The position numbers and the translations under genes are program-made. Positions 45,157 to 55,423 of a stretch of 64,000 bases of DNA are shown in pieces. How positions within the stretch are numbered: the stretch's first letter is position 1; the number at the start of each line of letters is the position of its first letter. Source of the DNA: HRBIN30 sp964534275 (GTDB lineage Bacteria > Desulfobacterota > Binatia > HRBIN30); assembly GCA_964534275.1 (NCBI GenBank), contig CAZHQG010000012.1, positions 47,650-111,649 of the forward strand. Direction: 5' to 3'. The notes beneath the pieces were generated by a model that saw only the letters and a program-made list of their open reading frames with translations, did not search any database and was not told the DNA's origin.

Positions 45157-47634
45157 TCAAGATGGAGCACCGCTGGCATCTGCCTTCTTTTCCTTCCCCG
45201 CTGCAGCCTCGAAACGGCGCAACCCTTCAGCCAAGGCGCGCAGCCGCTCCATGACCAAATAGTGGACCGTTCCTGGCTCCTCCACCGAACCCGCTTTCAC
45301 CCCAGTGAGGATTTCGATTCCCTCGTCGATGGTGCGGATCGGGTATAAGTGAAACTGTCCGGCCCGGATGGCTTCGACCACCTCGGGCCGCAACACGAGC
45401 TCTTTCACGTTTTGTATGGGCAGCACGACTCCTTGCGATCCCGTTAGGCCCACCGCTCGGCACGTCGCAAAGAACCCTTCGACCTTTTCGTTTACGCCAC
45501 CGATTGGCTGAATTTCGCCCCACTGATTCACGCTGCCGGTCACCGCCAAGTCTTGCCGCAGAGGCAATCCACTCAAGGCGGACAGGATGGCAAACAGCTC
45601 CGTGGATGACGCGCTGTCTCCATCGATTCCCGTGTACGACTGTTCGAAGCAAATGCTTGCCGTGAGACTGAGCGGGAAGTTTTGTGCATACGTCCGGCGA
45701 AGGTACCCTGTCAAAATCAGCACCCCCTTGTCGTGCGTACGCCCGCTCAACTGCGCCTCGCGCTCGATGTTGATAATCCCCTGACTCCCCATCGATACGG
45801 CAGCGGTGACGCGCGAGGGCCGACCGAAGTCGTAACCCCCGACATTCAGCACTGCCAAACCGTTCACTTGGCCCACGCGCCGGCCGTCGAGGTCGAGCAG
45901 CAAGACGCCGTCCCGAACGAGTTCGCGAATCTTCTCCTCCACGCGATTGAGACGAAACACACGCTGCTCGACCGCCTTGGTCACGTGCGCCCCTTCGATG
46001 ACGTCCTGCCCCTCTTGCTGGCACCAAAATGCAGCTTCCCGCATCACGTCCGCGATTTCTGCAAACTGCGTCGGAAGCTTGCGCCGGTCGCCCACCAAGC
46101 GTGCTCCGTACTCCAACAGCCGCGCAACCGCCGCGGCGCGCAACGGCGGCAATCCTTCGCTGCGCGCGATGTGTGCCACGTTCGAGACGAACCGTTCCCG
46201 CGCCGCGTTCGCATCGGTTTCGTAACCAAAGTCTGCCCGGATTTTGAAAATGTCGCGGAATTCCTCGTCGAGAAAATACAGGAGCTGGAACACATCCCCC
46301 GGGCCCACCAACACAACCCGCGTCGATACTTGCATGGGCTCGGGCTTCAGGGTGGTGGTCGCAAGCAGCGCAAATGGATCGTACGTTTCGATTTCGAGCT
46401 GGCCGCTCTTTAAGCAGCGCTTGAGCGCCCGCCACACCAGCGGCTCGGAAAGCACATCGACTACGTTCATGACGATGCACCCACCGTGCGCCCGCAGCAA
46501 CGAACCGCCTTGTACGCGCGTGAAGTTCGTAGCCAGCCGGCCATACGGGTCGACCACCCGCTCCACCGCACCGAAGAGATTTTTGTACGTGGGAGAAGTC
46601 TCCACGATGACCGGTGCCCCGCTGGCCTCGCTGTTGTCCACCAGCACGTTCACTTCGTAATCGACAAAGGCGCTTTCCGCCAACGCCGCGGGAGAAAACG
46701 GCAACGGGAACGGCACAGGAGGAGCCATGGCAGCTAGCTCCTTCAACGGTTCTCGGAACAATTCGAGGTGATCGAGGATGTGCTCGCGCACGTCTTGTAG
46801 GTACTGGTGCACTTCCGGACTCTGGTACCGTTGGGCAATCTCTTCGATCAGAGGGGAAACCACCTCAGCCGCCACGCGCCGCTCCGCAGCTTTTACTTCG
46901 CGAGCGAGTCGCCGTCCAAGCGCCTGCTGGCGCCGAAGCATGGCCTTGAGTTCGCGAGCGACCTCGCGCTCGCGCTTGTGCAGCTCTTCCTGTTCTGCTG
47001 GCGACAAACGCTCCAGCTCTTGCGGGCTCATGGGCTCGCCGTTTGGTTTGAGCGGGATGAACAAAATCCCGCCTTGGGGATGGGGCTGCAATGCGAATCC
47101 CTTGGCCGCGGCCCGTTGCTCCATTTCGCGCGCAATCTCTTCGCCCTCGTGGCCGAACCGCTCCGCCAGTTGTTCCTTTTCCTCTTCGAAAGTCTCTTGG
47201 CGAAACGTTTCCGGCAACAACCGCTGCAAGTCTTCGATCAGCTCCTGCATGTCGCGGCGCAGTTGTTTCCCCTGTCCTGCCGGAAGGTAAAAGGCGCGCG
47301 GGCGGTCGCGGTTCTGAAAATTCTGCACCAGCACTCGGTCGCCCGGAACCGGCTTGGAACGCAGAAACTCACGCAGCAAGTCGCCAAGCTGTTGTTCCCG
47401 CTGGGTACCGACCAGTCCGACAACGTACACGTTGAACCCGGCATCTGGCACGGACATCGCCAATTGCAGGGCCGCCAGCGCTCGTTCCTGGCCGAACCAC
47501 TCGGGCCGTACAGGAACCTCCTCTGTGGTCTCGAAACCCAACGTTGCTGGGTCGATGACGAACGCAGCTTCTTCCGCCGGCAACGGGCGGGGCTCGGGCG
47601 CAGCGACCGGTGTCGCCATAACCTCGGCACTCAT
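45157..47634 (-). CDS. Lon-like ATP-dependent protease (AAA_32/LonB-LonH type)
   Basis: 825 residues. The C-terminal Lon serine protease domain has the catalytic pair S674 in DGDSASSTELF and K717 in GVNEKVEGF. The N-terminal half has the Lon-like AAA domain with inserted helical coil (about 120-300). The P-loop at about residues 71-79 reads VVGLVGTQRE, where relatives have GxxGTGR, so nucleotide binding may be altered. It is not classical Lon: the LAN substrate domain is absent. Its ATG overlaps the Hsp20 stop (ATGA), pointing to a joint proteostasis role. Confidence 0.88.
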   Translation of the reverse strand: MSAEVMATPVAAPEPRPLPAEEAAFVIDPATLGFETTEEVPVRPEWFGQERALAALQLAMSVPDAGFNVYVVGLVGTQREQQLGDLLREFLRSKPVPGDRVLVQNFQNRDRPRAFYLPAGQGKQLRRDMQELIEDLQRLLPETFRQETFEEEKEQLAERFGHEGEEIAREMEQRAAAKGFALQPHPQGGILFIPLKPNGEPMSPQELERLSPAEQEELHKREREVARELKAMLRRQQALGRRLAREVKAAERRVAAEVVSPLIEEIAQRYQSPEVHQYLQDVREHILDHLELFREPLKELAAMAPPVPFPLPFSPAALAESAFVDYEVNVLVDNSEASGAPVIVETSPTYKNLFGAVERVVDPYGRLATNFTRVQGGSLLRAHGGCIVMNVVDVLSEPLVWRALKRCLKSGQLEIETYDPFALLATTTLKPEPMQVSTRVVLVGPGDVFQLLYFLDEEFRDIFKIRADFGYETDANAARERFVSNVAHIARSEGLPPLRAAAVARLLEYGARLVGDRRKLPTQFAEIADVMREAAFWCQQEGQDVIEGAHVTKAVEQRVFRLNRVEEKIRELVRDGVLLLDLDGRRVGQVNGLAVLNVGGYDFGRPSRVTAAVSMGSQGIINIEREAQLSGRTHDKGVLILTGYLRRTYAQNFPLSLTASICFEQSYTGIDGDSASSTELFAILSALSGLPLRQDLAVTGSVNQWGEIQPIGGVNEKVEGFFATCRAVGLTGSQGVVLPIQNVKELVLRPEVVEAIRAGQFHLYPIRTIDEGIEILTGVKAGSVEEPGTVHYLVMERLRALAEGLRRFEAAAGKEKKADASGAPS

Positions 47635-48023
47635 CGCTTCACTCGCCGCCGCACGTGGATGTGCAACACGCCGTTTTCGTACCGTGCATCCACGTCCGCC
47701 GGATCAACCGCCTCCGGCAAGAGGAACGACCGAGAAAAGCTCACCCGACGCGAACTCCAAGACCAAGACCGCGCGCTGGTACCCGTCCAACGTTGTTCTG
47801 CCTCCTTTCGGCCGGTTCCTTGTACGCGCAGCTCGCGGCCGGAAACCTCTACTTCCAGGTCTTTTGCAGTGAGTTCAGGAACTGGGACCTCGATCTCCCA
47901 ACCATCGTCCACGGTTCTGACTTGTGCCGGCTGGATGCGCGCCGCAGCGGTACCCCATCGCCGGTGAATCAGTTCGTCAAAAAGCCGGTCGATCTGATCG
48001 ACCACACTGGGAAGATTCGCCAT
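47631..48023 (-). CDS. small heat-shock protein Hsp20
   Basis: 130 residues from ATG 48023. The alpha-crystallin core is recognisable from VDDGWEIEVPVPELTAKDLEV to SFSRSFLLPEAVDPADVDARYENGVLHI in pieces typical of the family: the NGVL motif and the F-x-LPE strand. The middle (GTSARSWSWSSRRV) is unusual in composition. An ATP-independent holdase, translationally coupled to the Lon-like protease. Confidence 0.87.
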   Translation of the reverse strand: MANLPSVVDQIDRLFDELIHRRWGTAAARIQPAQVRTVDDGWEIEVPVPELTAKDLEVEVSGRELRVQGTGRKEAEQRWTGTSARSWSWSSRRVSFSRSFLLPEAVDPADVDARYENGVLHIHVRRRVKR

Positions 48024-48257
48024 GCGTTTTCGGTTATCACCAGCATCCATAGCTGGCAACGCGGCATTCGCTTCGGCGCGCTACGACTCCTCGGTTGGCT
48101 GGCAAGGACACGCCCGGAAAGCTGCCGCACGGCTCGATGGAGGTTCGCTCGGCTCCTTCCCTCCTTCTCGGCGGCTGCTGCGCGCAAGAGAAAATTTTGG
48201 GTGGACTGGTCAGACGCCCCTTGTGTGCATACAAAGGGGCCGCTCAGCCGGTGGAGC

Positions 48258-49802
48258 ATGAGGGACATCGAGGTGTACGAAACGGGGAACCGTAAGATAC
48301 CCATTGCGTTGGTCGTTGCCTGGACACTTCTCTTGAGTGCCACCTGGGTAAGCCCAGTCAGCGCACATTTCCACTTCGAACAAATTGCGGAGCGCGCGAG
48401 AAAGCTGGCGGAGCAAGCGTACCAGCCTCCGGAACCGATCCCCGAGTGGCTCGGTCGCATTACATACGACCAGTGGCGAGACATCCGGTATCGGCCCGAT
48501 CGCTCCCTGTGGCGAGACAGCGGCCTGCCATTCCAGGTTCAGTTTTTTCATCCTGGCTATTACTACCGTCACGCGGTCTCGATCAGCGTCGTCGACGACG
48601 CCGGTGTGCATCCGGTTGCGTTCTCGCCAGGAGATTTCGACTACGGTCGCAACGATTTCGCTAGTCGGGTGCCGCACAACCTCGGATTCGCCGGGTTTCG
48701 CGTCCATGCCCCCATCAAGCGGGCAGACTACTACGATGAAGTGATTGTCTTTCTGGGCGCGAGTTACTTCCGGGCCGTGGGGCGCGACGAAGTGTTTGGC
48801 CTGTCTGCCCGCGGTTTAGCGATCGACACTGGCCTCCCGAGCGGAGAAGAATTCCCCTCGTTTCGCGAGTATTGGATCGTGCGGCCGGTGCCGTGGGCCA
48901 CGGACCTTGTCGTGTACGCGATCCTCGACAGCCCGAGCGTCGCGGGCGCTTACCGTTTTGTTGTTCGCCCGGGGGAGCAAACGCGCGTAGACGTGGAAGC
49001 GCGCTTATTCTTTCGCCGGGAGGTGCAGCAACTTGGGTTGGCTCCTCTCACCAGTATGTTTTTTCATGGCGAACACAGCCCGAGACCGGTGGAAGATTTC
49101 CGCCCGGAAGTGCACGACTCCGACGGGTTGCTGCTCCATTTCCGGACCGGCGAGTGGCTATGGCGCCCACTCCTGAACCCACGCACGTTGCAAATCAGCA
49201 GTTTTCGCATGCAAAGCCCTCGCGGATTTGGGCTCCTTCAACGAGATCGCAACTTCGATCATTACCAGGACTTGGAGACTCGGCGTGACCGCCGTCCTTC
49301 GGCCTGGGTGGAGTTGCTCGACGACTGGGGGGCGGGACGCGTGGTGCTGGTCGAAATTCCCACCAAATCGGATACCAATGACAACATCGTGGCCTTCTGG
49401 GTTCCCGATGCCAAGCCGAAAACGACTGTACCGTTGTCTGTGCGCTACCGGCTGTGGTGGTACGGCGACGATCCTGCTCGACCCCCTGGGGGGCGGGCCC
49501 TGGCAACCCGTCGCGACCGCGGCAACCGTGAAGACGCCTACCGGATCATCGTGGACTTCGGTGGAGGCGAGCTCGAGTCGCTACCAGCAGACACGGTTCT
49601 CCATGGAGCAGTCAGCATCGCGTCCGGAGCCGAATCGGCAGAGCTGCTCGACCAACAAGTGGTGAAAAACCCGGTTACCGGGGGTTGGCGGCTCGCGTTC
49701 CAGATTCGCCCGAGACGCAACGAGCCCATCGAACTTCGAGCGTATTTGATGCTTGGAGATCGCGTGCTCACGGAAACATGGTCGTACCTCCTCGTGCCAT
49801 GA
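48258..49802 (+). CDS. opgG: glucan biosynthesis protein G, periplasmic
   Basis: 514 residues. Signal peptide ends near PVSA (residue about 34). The OpgG/OpgD beta-sandwich is evident: ITYDQWRDIRYRPDRSLWR, PGDFDYGRN, GASYFRAVGRDEVFGLSARGLA is split as GASYFRAVG and YGLSARG-type motifs, and LLQRDRNFDHYQDLE. It modifies osmoregulated periplasmic glucans. ATG 48258 lies just after a GGAG; the stop overlaps the opgH ATG (ATGA). Confidence 0.93.
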   Translation: MRDIEVYETGNRKIPIALVVAWTLLLSATWVSPVSAHFHFEQIAERARKLAEQAYQPPEPIPEWLGRITYDQWRDIRYRPDRSLWRDSGLPFQVQFFHPGYYYRHAVSISVVDDAGVHPVAFSPGDFDYGRNDFASRVPHNLGFAGFRVHAPIKRADYYDEVIVFLGASYFRAVGRDEVFGLSARGLAIDTGLPSGEEFPSFREYWIVRPVPWATDLVVYAILDSPSVAGAYRFVVRPGEQTRVDVEARLFFRREVQQLGLAPLTSMFFHGEHSPRPVEDFRPEVHDSDGLLLHFRTGEWLWRPLLNPRTLQISSFRMQSPRGFGLLQRDRNFDHYQDLETRRDRRPSAWVELLDDWGAGRVVLVEIPTKSDTNDNIVAFWVPDAKPKTTVPLSVRYRLWWYGDDPARPPGGRALATRRDRGNREDAYRIIVDFGGGELESLPADTVLHGAVSIASGAESAELLDQQVVKNPVTGGWRLAFQIRPRRNEPIELRAYLMLGDRVLTETWSYLLVP

Positions 49803-52414
49803 CGGAACCAGCTCGCCGGCCGACGGCCAACGACAACACGACTCCCAGGCTCGCCGTACCCCCGGATCGGCTGTATCAAGACTGGGCTGCAGCACGGCAA
49901 AGAGCAGTGGCTTATGGGCTTGCTCTCGGGGTGGACCAACATCGCGCAGAGGCCTTGGCAGACCGCGCCGTGCGACTGGCGATCGAGCAGCCGGAGTGGC
50001 CTCCGGGAGCAGACGCGATTTCCGAAACTCTCCGCGCACTACGCACCCTGGTGGTCCAGGAGCACCCAGTCGCACCCAACGTATTGCCGTCGCTGCCGGA
50101 GTTTCTGCGCTGGCGGCTTGTACGGTGGTTTGGCGGGAGTGCTTGGCCCAACGTGCCACTCCGAAACGGTTACCCAACATCCCACCAAGTCCTTCGCCGA
50201 CGCCATATGCGCCCGGAGCACGTGGAACGGCGGGTCTGGCGTCGCATCTGGAAACGCATCCGCGGCATCCACGATGAGCAGGTCCTGCGAGGACGCGAGC
50301 TTCGGAAACAACGATCAGCCCTGCCCTGGATTCGGGCAGCGCGGTTGCGACGAGTTCTTCTAGCGGCGCTGATCCTGTTGCCGACGGTGATTGCCAGCGG
50401 CTTCATGCAGGCAGTGCTCCCCTACCAGGGCCGCACCTGGCTCGAGTTCTGGATCGTGCTGTTTTTTGGCGCGCTGTTCGGATGGATCTCGATTGGGTTT
50501 TGGACTGCCGTGTTCGGTTTCTTCACCCTTCTCTTTGGGGATCGCTACGCCATCACCTCCTTGCCCCCGGTCGACCCACGCACGTTCCGCCCTCGTGGCC
50601 GCACTGCCATCGTGATGCCCATTTGCGAGGAACCTGTGGAACGCGTGTTTGCCGGCTTACGCGCGATTTACGATTCGCTGTTGCGCACCGGCGCGCTCGA
50701 CCATTTCGACTTCTTCATTTTGAGCGACACCGCCGACCCGAGCACATGGGTGAAAGAGGAAGAGGCATACCTCGCCTGGTGCCGCGATGTGCAAGGGTTC
50801 GGCCGAATTTTTTACCGGCGGCGTCGCGTGCGCTTGAAGCGGAAAAGTGGCAACGTTGCCGATTTCTGCAGACGCTGGGGCGCCCACTACGAATACATGG
50901 TGATGCTGGACGCCGACAGCATCATGTCCGGCGAAACCATCGTGCGTCTGGTGCAACTGATGGATGCCAACCCGAAAGCCGGCATGATCCAAACCGCACC
51001 GCGCGCCGTGAACCGCCGTTCCCTTTTGGCCCGCGTACAACAATTTAGTAGCCGCCTTTACGGCCCGATGTTTGCCGCCGGCCTGCACTTCTGGCAGCTC
51101 GGCGACGGCCAGTACTGGGGCCACAACACGATCATCCGGGTCGAGCCGTTTACGCGGCACTGTGGGCTACCACGCCTACCCGGCAAACCACCGCTCGGCG
51201 GTGAGATCATGAGCCACGACTTCGTCGAAGCTGCGTTGCTTGGCCGCGCAGGTTGGCAAATTTGGCTCGCGTACGATCTCGAGGGCAGCTACGAAGAGGT
51301 CCCCTCGACCTTGCTCGAGGAGATGAACCGCGACCGGCGTTGGTGCCAGGGCAACCTGCAACATCTTCGCTTACTCTTCACGGAAGGCCTGTTTGGTGCC
51401 CACCGCGTGCTCTTCTTGAACGGCGTGCTTTCGTACGTGTCCGCGCTCCTGTGGTTTGCCTTTCTCACGCTCAGCACGGTCGAAGCAGTCTCCCACGTTT
51501 TGTGGGAGCCGGAGTACTTCCCTCACGGTCCCGCGTTGTTTCCCGAATGGCCGATCTGGCGCCCAGAGTGGGCGATTTCCCTGATGGCGGTTACGCTTGC
51601 CATCTTGTTTTTGCCCAAAGTGCTGAGCGTCCTGCTTGTCGTCGCAGTTTGGCGGCAAGCCCGTGCCTACGGAGGGGTCGCTCGATTGCTCGCCAGCGTG
51701 TTGCTGGAAATCGTCATGTCCAGCCTGTTCGCGCCCATCCGTATGGTGTTCCACAGCCGCTTCGTGGTGCAAAATCTGCTGGGACGTACCGTGCAGTGGA
51801 AGTCGCAAGGCCGCGAAGACGCGGAAACGAGCTGGACCGATGCGCTCCGACACCATACGTGGGACACCCTCTGGGCAAGCGCTTGGGGTCTCGGGCTGTA
51901 CTGGCTCAATCCCGGCTACTTCTGGTGGCTCACACCCATCATCGCTGCGCTCATTTTGTCGGTGCCGCTCTCGGTGTGGGTTAGCCGCGTCAGTTGGGGT
52001 GAACGCACGCGTCGCTGGGGCTTGTTCTTGATCCCAGAGGAAGTTTCTCCCCCAAGCGAATTGGTGAGTTTAAACCACTACTGGCATCGCCTCCAACAGG
52101 AAAGCCAAGCGCGTCCGCCGGCTGAGCACGATGGTTTTGTCCGCTGCGTCGTGGACCCCTGGGTGCACGCCTGGCATCGCGCGCTTCTCGGCGTTCCGCG
52201 GCGTACATCGCCCGCGGTACGCGCGCGCCGCCAACTCTGGATCCAACAGTTGCTCGAGCGCGGCCCCCACAACATGCCAGCACGCATCCTGCGTTTCTTG
52301 CTCTACGACCCCGCGTGCGTCGAGGAACTGCACGAGCGCGTTTGGGCGCTGTCTGACGAGCAACGCCTCCGCATGTGGGGGCGCCCCTCCGAAGTGCACC
52401 CTTCGAGCCGCTAA
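49799..52414 (+). CDS. opgH: glucan glucosyltransferase H, inner membrane
   Basis: 871 residues. A GT2-family polytopic enzyme that builds the beta-1,2-glucan backbone from UDP-glucose. The catalytic motifs are MLDADSIMSG (DxD) and NRDRRWCQGNLQH (QxxRW-type), with the cytosolic domain between membrane helices at about 195-220 and 540 onward. The long N-terminal cytosolic region of about 190 residues is typical. Coupled to opgG by ATGA. Confidence 0.94.
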   Translation: MTEPARRPTANDNTTPRLAVPPDRLYQDWAAARQRAVAYGLALGVDQHRAEALADRAVRLAIEQPEWPPGADAISETLRALRTLVVQEHPVAPNVLPSLPEFLRWRLVRWFGGSAWPNVPLRNGYPTSHQVLRRRHMRPEHVERRVWRRIWKRIRGIHDEQVLRGRELRKQRSALPWIRAARLRRVLLAALILLPTVIASGFMQAVLPYQGRTWLEFWIVLFFGALFGWISIGFWTAVFGFFTLLFGDRYAITSLPPVDPRTFRPRGRTAIVMPICEEPVERVFAGLRAIYDSLLRTGALDHFDFFILSDTADPSTWVKEEEAYLAWCRDVQGFGRIFYRRRRVRLKRKSGNVADFCRRWGAHYEYMVMLDADSIMSGETIVRLVQLMDANPKAGMIQTAPRAVNRRSLLARVQQFSSRLYGPMFAAGLHFWQLGDGQYWGHNTIIRVEPFTRHCGLPRLPGKPPLGGEIMSHDFVEAALLGRAGWQIWLAYDLEGSYEEVPSTLLEEMNRDRRWCQGNLQHLRLLFTEGLFGAHRVLFLNGVLSYVSALLWFAFLTLSTVEAVSHVLWEPEYFPHGPALFPEWPIWRPEWAISLMAVTLAILFLPKVLSVLLVVAVWRQARAYGGVARLLASVLLEIVMSSLFAPIRMVFHSRFVVQNLLGRTVQWKSQGREDAETSWTDALRHHTWDTLWASAWGLGLYWLNPGYFWWLTPIIAALILSVPLSVWVSRVSWGERTRRWGLFLIPEEVSPPSELVSLNHYWHRLQQESQARPPAEHDGFVRCVVDPWVHAWHRALLGVPRRTSPAVRARRQLWIQQLLERGPHNMPARILRFLLYDPACVEELHERVWALSDEQRLRMWGRPSEVHPSSR

Positions 52415-52753
52415 CGCCGCGCCGCCAAGCAGTAGGCATTCTCTTTTCCGCTTTCTCCGCAAGCGGGCCTCTTCGCCGGCACAATGTGCCCTACGCCCCG
52501 AGCAGGATTCGTTCAGGCGTCGACAAGGGATGCCATGCTTCTACTCCGGTAAGGCGCCCGGAACCATGGTCACCGATCCGACGGCAAGGACCCGAAACGT
52601 TTGCTTCTCAGCGCTCGCTTGGCCCTTCGCAAAGCGAATGCGTACAACAAAACTTGACGCTTTTTGTCGTTGTCAGCGACATCGCCAAAAAACGAAAGCA
52701 CGGCTCTTTGTCCAAAACTAGCAAGTCACACTGTAGCTCCAGTGGTGTAACGT
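52415..52753. other. intergenic stretch before the metalloprotease gene
   Basis: About 339 bases with no credible gene. It is slightly more AT-rich near 52650-52740, which would fit a promoter for the metalloprotease, but I see no matching -35/-10 pair. Confidence 0.4.
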
Positions 52754-54469
52754 TTGCTTCGCGGAACTCTGCGGAGTTTCCCTCCTGTGTACACTTGGAA
52801 CGTTCTCTATCCACGCCGAGCATCGTTTTGGTCTCTTTTCGCGGCTTCCGTTTTCCTGCTGTGGGCATGGGAGCAACCAGGAAGAGCGACAACCTTTGTG
52901 CCGGGCGAACCAGAGCCATTGTTTCACGCGGCCGATGCAGTGGTACTCGGTCGAGTGACCGCGCTGGAGTCGGTGACGACCGATTCCGGAACGTTTACGA
53001 ACGTAACGCTCTCCGTCGAGCGTTCGCTCAAGGCCCCCACGGAAAACTCCATCGTGTTAACGGAGCTCGGCGGCGACACGCCGGCCGGGAACCGCTGGGT
53101 GTTCGGAAGCCCCACCTACTTCGTCGGGGAACGGGTTCTCCTGTTCCTCCATGTCACCCGCGATGGGGCACTCCGTTCCCTTTACCTCGGCATGGGCAAG
53201 TTCCGCGTGGTACGGGCAAGTTCGGGCCGCGAGTACGCCGTGCAAAATCTCACCGACAGCCTAGCGTGGAACCACCGCACTCGGAGGATGCAACGCGCGT
53301 ACTCACGGAGTTACCCCCTCGAAGTCCTTTGGCAGCGGCTCGAAGCAGTTTCCACTCGCCGGCCACGCCGGTTTCATGACCGGCTTGCCGGCAACCCTGT
53401 CCGCGGATCGGTCGCACGGCCTCGCTTTGCTTTTACCGGCCCTCCAGCGGTGCGCTGGTTTGCCCCAGACCGGGGCGAAACGGTCCAGTTCGCAATCGAT
53501 CGCACTGGTGACCAAACCATCGGTCCCCACAACTCGATTCAGGCAGCGACAGATGCGTTGGCCGCTTGGAGCAACGCACCGTGCAGTTCATTGCGCCTCG
53601 AAGCAGCAGGCGAAGCAGTTCCTCGCTCGTTTGCGAGCTGCGATGGCAAGAGCCAAATCCTGTTCAACGATCCCTTTGACGACATTCCAGACCCAACAGA
53701 CTGTATCGGCGTTCTGGGCGTCGGCGGCGTGTGCGGAAACAAGGGTGACTTGCTGCCCTTTGCAGGAAGTTCGTTTTTCGAGATTTCCGAAGGAGACGTG
53801 GTGATCGCCAACGGCTTCGGGGCTTGCCCCTTCTGGAACATTCCCGGGCTGGCGGAGGTGGTCACACATGAGCTTGGGCACGCCATCGGGCTCGCCCACT
53901 CCTCGGACGACCCGGCAGAACGCGACCCGCTACGGGCTGACGCGACCATGTACTACCGCGCCCACTTCGACTACCGCGGCGCCGCGCTTCGCGATGACGA
54001 CCGGGCCGCCGTGTGCGCGCTCTATCCCGCGAATGGCGACACGACGATCGAGGTGCAACGAGCGGCTTTGGTTTTGGACCCGCAGGAAGCCGACGGCCGC
54101 AATCGCCTGCTGGTGACAGGAACGTTTCGCGTCCACGATCCTGCCTGGCAGGTCGCGCTCGACCCGTTTTTCTTCAGCGTACGCGACGGAGCCACGTTCC
54201 TTGTCGATGCCGACATCCGGCCGCAAGACTGGCTGCGGAACGTACGGGGGAACCGCTTTCGCTGGCGCGCTCGAACTGCGCTGGGCGTGGTGGTCCTCGA
54301 CCTCGTGCAGCTCGATCCGCAAACGTACGAGTTTACCTTGGTCGCGCGCAGTGCATCGATCGAGGCAAGTCAGTCGGGCTCTTTCACTTTGTCTGCCACG
54401 CTTGGAGACGCAAGCGCCACCGTGCCGTTGTATCTCCGCCCTCGCGGCCGCGCGTTGCTCTTTCCGTAA
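52754..54469 (+). CDS. secreted matrixin-like zinc metalloprotease
   Basis: 571 residues from TTG 52754, start uncertain (a GTG at 52787 is possible). A signal peptide of about 45 residues ends near QPGRATTF. The zinc site is HELGHAIGLAHSS with His372, His376 and His382, and a Met-turn follows in DATMYYRAH, the metzincin pattern of matrixins. An N-terminal domain of about 150 residues (AVVLGRVTALESVTT) precedes the catalytic part, and a beta-rich domain of about 130 residues follows it. Likely an exported protease. Confidence 0.82.
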   Translation: MLRGTLRSFPPVYTWNVLYPRRASFWSLFAASVFLLWAWEQPGRATTFVPGEPEPLFHAADAVVLGRVTALESVTTDSGTFTNVTLSVERSLKAPTENSIVLTELGGDTPAGNRWVFGSPTYFVGERVLLFLHVTRDGALRSLYLGMGKFRVVRASSGREYAVQNLTDSLAWNHRTRRMQRAYSRSYPLEVLWQRLEAVSTRRPRRFHDRLAGNPVRGSVARPRFAFTGPPAVRWFAPDRGETVQFAIDRTGDQTIGPHNSIQAATDALAAWSNAPCSSLRLEAAGEAVPRSFASCDGKSQILFNDPFDDIPDPTDCIGVLGVGGVCGNKGDLLPFAGSSFFEISEGDVVIANGFGACPFWNIPGLAEVVTHELGHAIGLAHSSDDPAERDPLRADATMYYRAHFDYRGAALRDDDRAAVCALYPANGDTTIEVQRAALVLDPQEADGRNRLLVTGTFRVHDPAWQVALDPFFFSVRDGATFLVDADIRPQDWLRNVRGNRFRWRARTALGVVVLDLVQLDPQTYEFTLVARSASIEASQSGSFTLSATLGDASATVPLYLRPRGRALLFP

Positions 54470-54540
54470 TCCCGTGGCTTGCGGAGTTGGAAAGAGTTGT
54501 GCTGAAAAGCAAGCGTAGAAACCCTTCCGAGGACACTCCG

Positions 54541-55257
54541 ATGCAAGTCGCGACACATCAGCCACGCGAGTACGTGATCATGGGCACGGTCGTCACGCTA
54601 CCGTGCGAGGTACGTGAAGCCAAAGCGGCTCATGTGTTGTATGCCGTCCCGGCTGCTGCAGCCACACGCTTTTTGGGCCCGGAACTGGAGCCGCTAGAGC
54701 ACGAACCCGGGCAGAGTCAGCTCGTGCTTGGCTTTGTCGATTACCTCGACAACGATCTCGGCCAATATCGTGAAGTCATGATCGTATTTTTTGTGCGGCC
54801 GCGTGGCCGCGGCTCGGAGGCGGGCGGCACGTACATTTACGAGCTCCCTGTAGACGGCGAGTTCACCTGCGCTGCCGGCCGTGAGATTTGGGGCTTTCCG
54901 AAAACGGTCGAACAAATCGATCTCGACTACGCTCCGGAGCGCGCCCAGCTTCGCCTGGTGATGGACGGCAAACTCGTCTTTGGCCTTTCCGTGCCACGTT
55001 CGGGAGGCCTGCCAGCAGATTCTCCTCCAAGCACCTTGCTCACCTACACGTACCGCCCAGAGTTGCACGTGGTTCCTTTTACTTCGGGCAGTCATGGTGC
55101 GTGGCTGTTTCCGGGAGGGAACGGAGTCGAGCTGCAGCTTGGCGACCACCCGATCGCGAACGAACTCCGCTCCTTAGGGCTGCCGGCCACCCCATTGGTC
55201 GCCACTTGGGCAGAACACTTTTACGGCTCCTTCGGCGCTCCGGAACCGGTCCGCTGA
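54541..55257 (+). CDS. acetoacetate-decarboxylase-family protein
   Basis: 238 residues from ATG 54541. The active-site lysine motif is GREIWGFPKTVE (family GYPK), and the segment TYIYELPVDGEFTCAAG is typical. The fold is used by acetoacetate decarboxylase and by unrelated aldol or dehydration enzymes, so substrate is uncertain. Follows the metalloprotease on the same strand; the two products look unrelated. Confidence 0.78.
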   Translation: MQVATHQPREYVIMGTVVTLPCEVREAKAAHVLYAVPAAAATRFLGPELEPLEHEPGQSQLVLGFVDYLDNDLGQYREVMIVFFVRPRGRGSEAGGTYIYELPVDGEFTCAAGREIWGFPKTVEQIDLDYAPERAQLRLVMDGKLVFGLSVPRSGGLPADSPPSTLLTYTYRPELHVVPFTSGSHGAWLFPGGNGVELQLGDHPIANELRSLGLPATPLVATWAEHFYGSFGAPEPVR

Positions 55258-55314
55258 CTCTCGAGCGGTCCACTTCGGCTGAACGGATCGTACGGACGTC
55301 TACGGCACACGGCA

Positions 55315-55333
55315 CGGTGCGCTCAGCGCACCG
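55315..55333. terminator. hairpin between convergent genes
   Basis: An 8-bp stem (cggtgcgc/gcgcaccg) with loop tca lies between the decarboxylase stop and the helical-repeat protein stop. A second palindrome (half cagctcca) occurs at 55392-55407. No T-run is present, so this is only a candidate terminator. Confidence 0.35.
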
Positions 55334-55423
55334 GCGTCACTCGCTTCGAGCCGGTGCGGGAAGCACTGGATCTTTCATCCGGGAGCGCTTCCAGCTCCAT
55401 GGAGCTGAACCAAGCTTGTGGGC

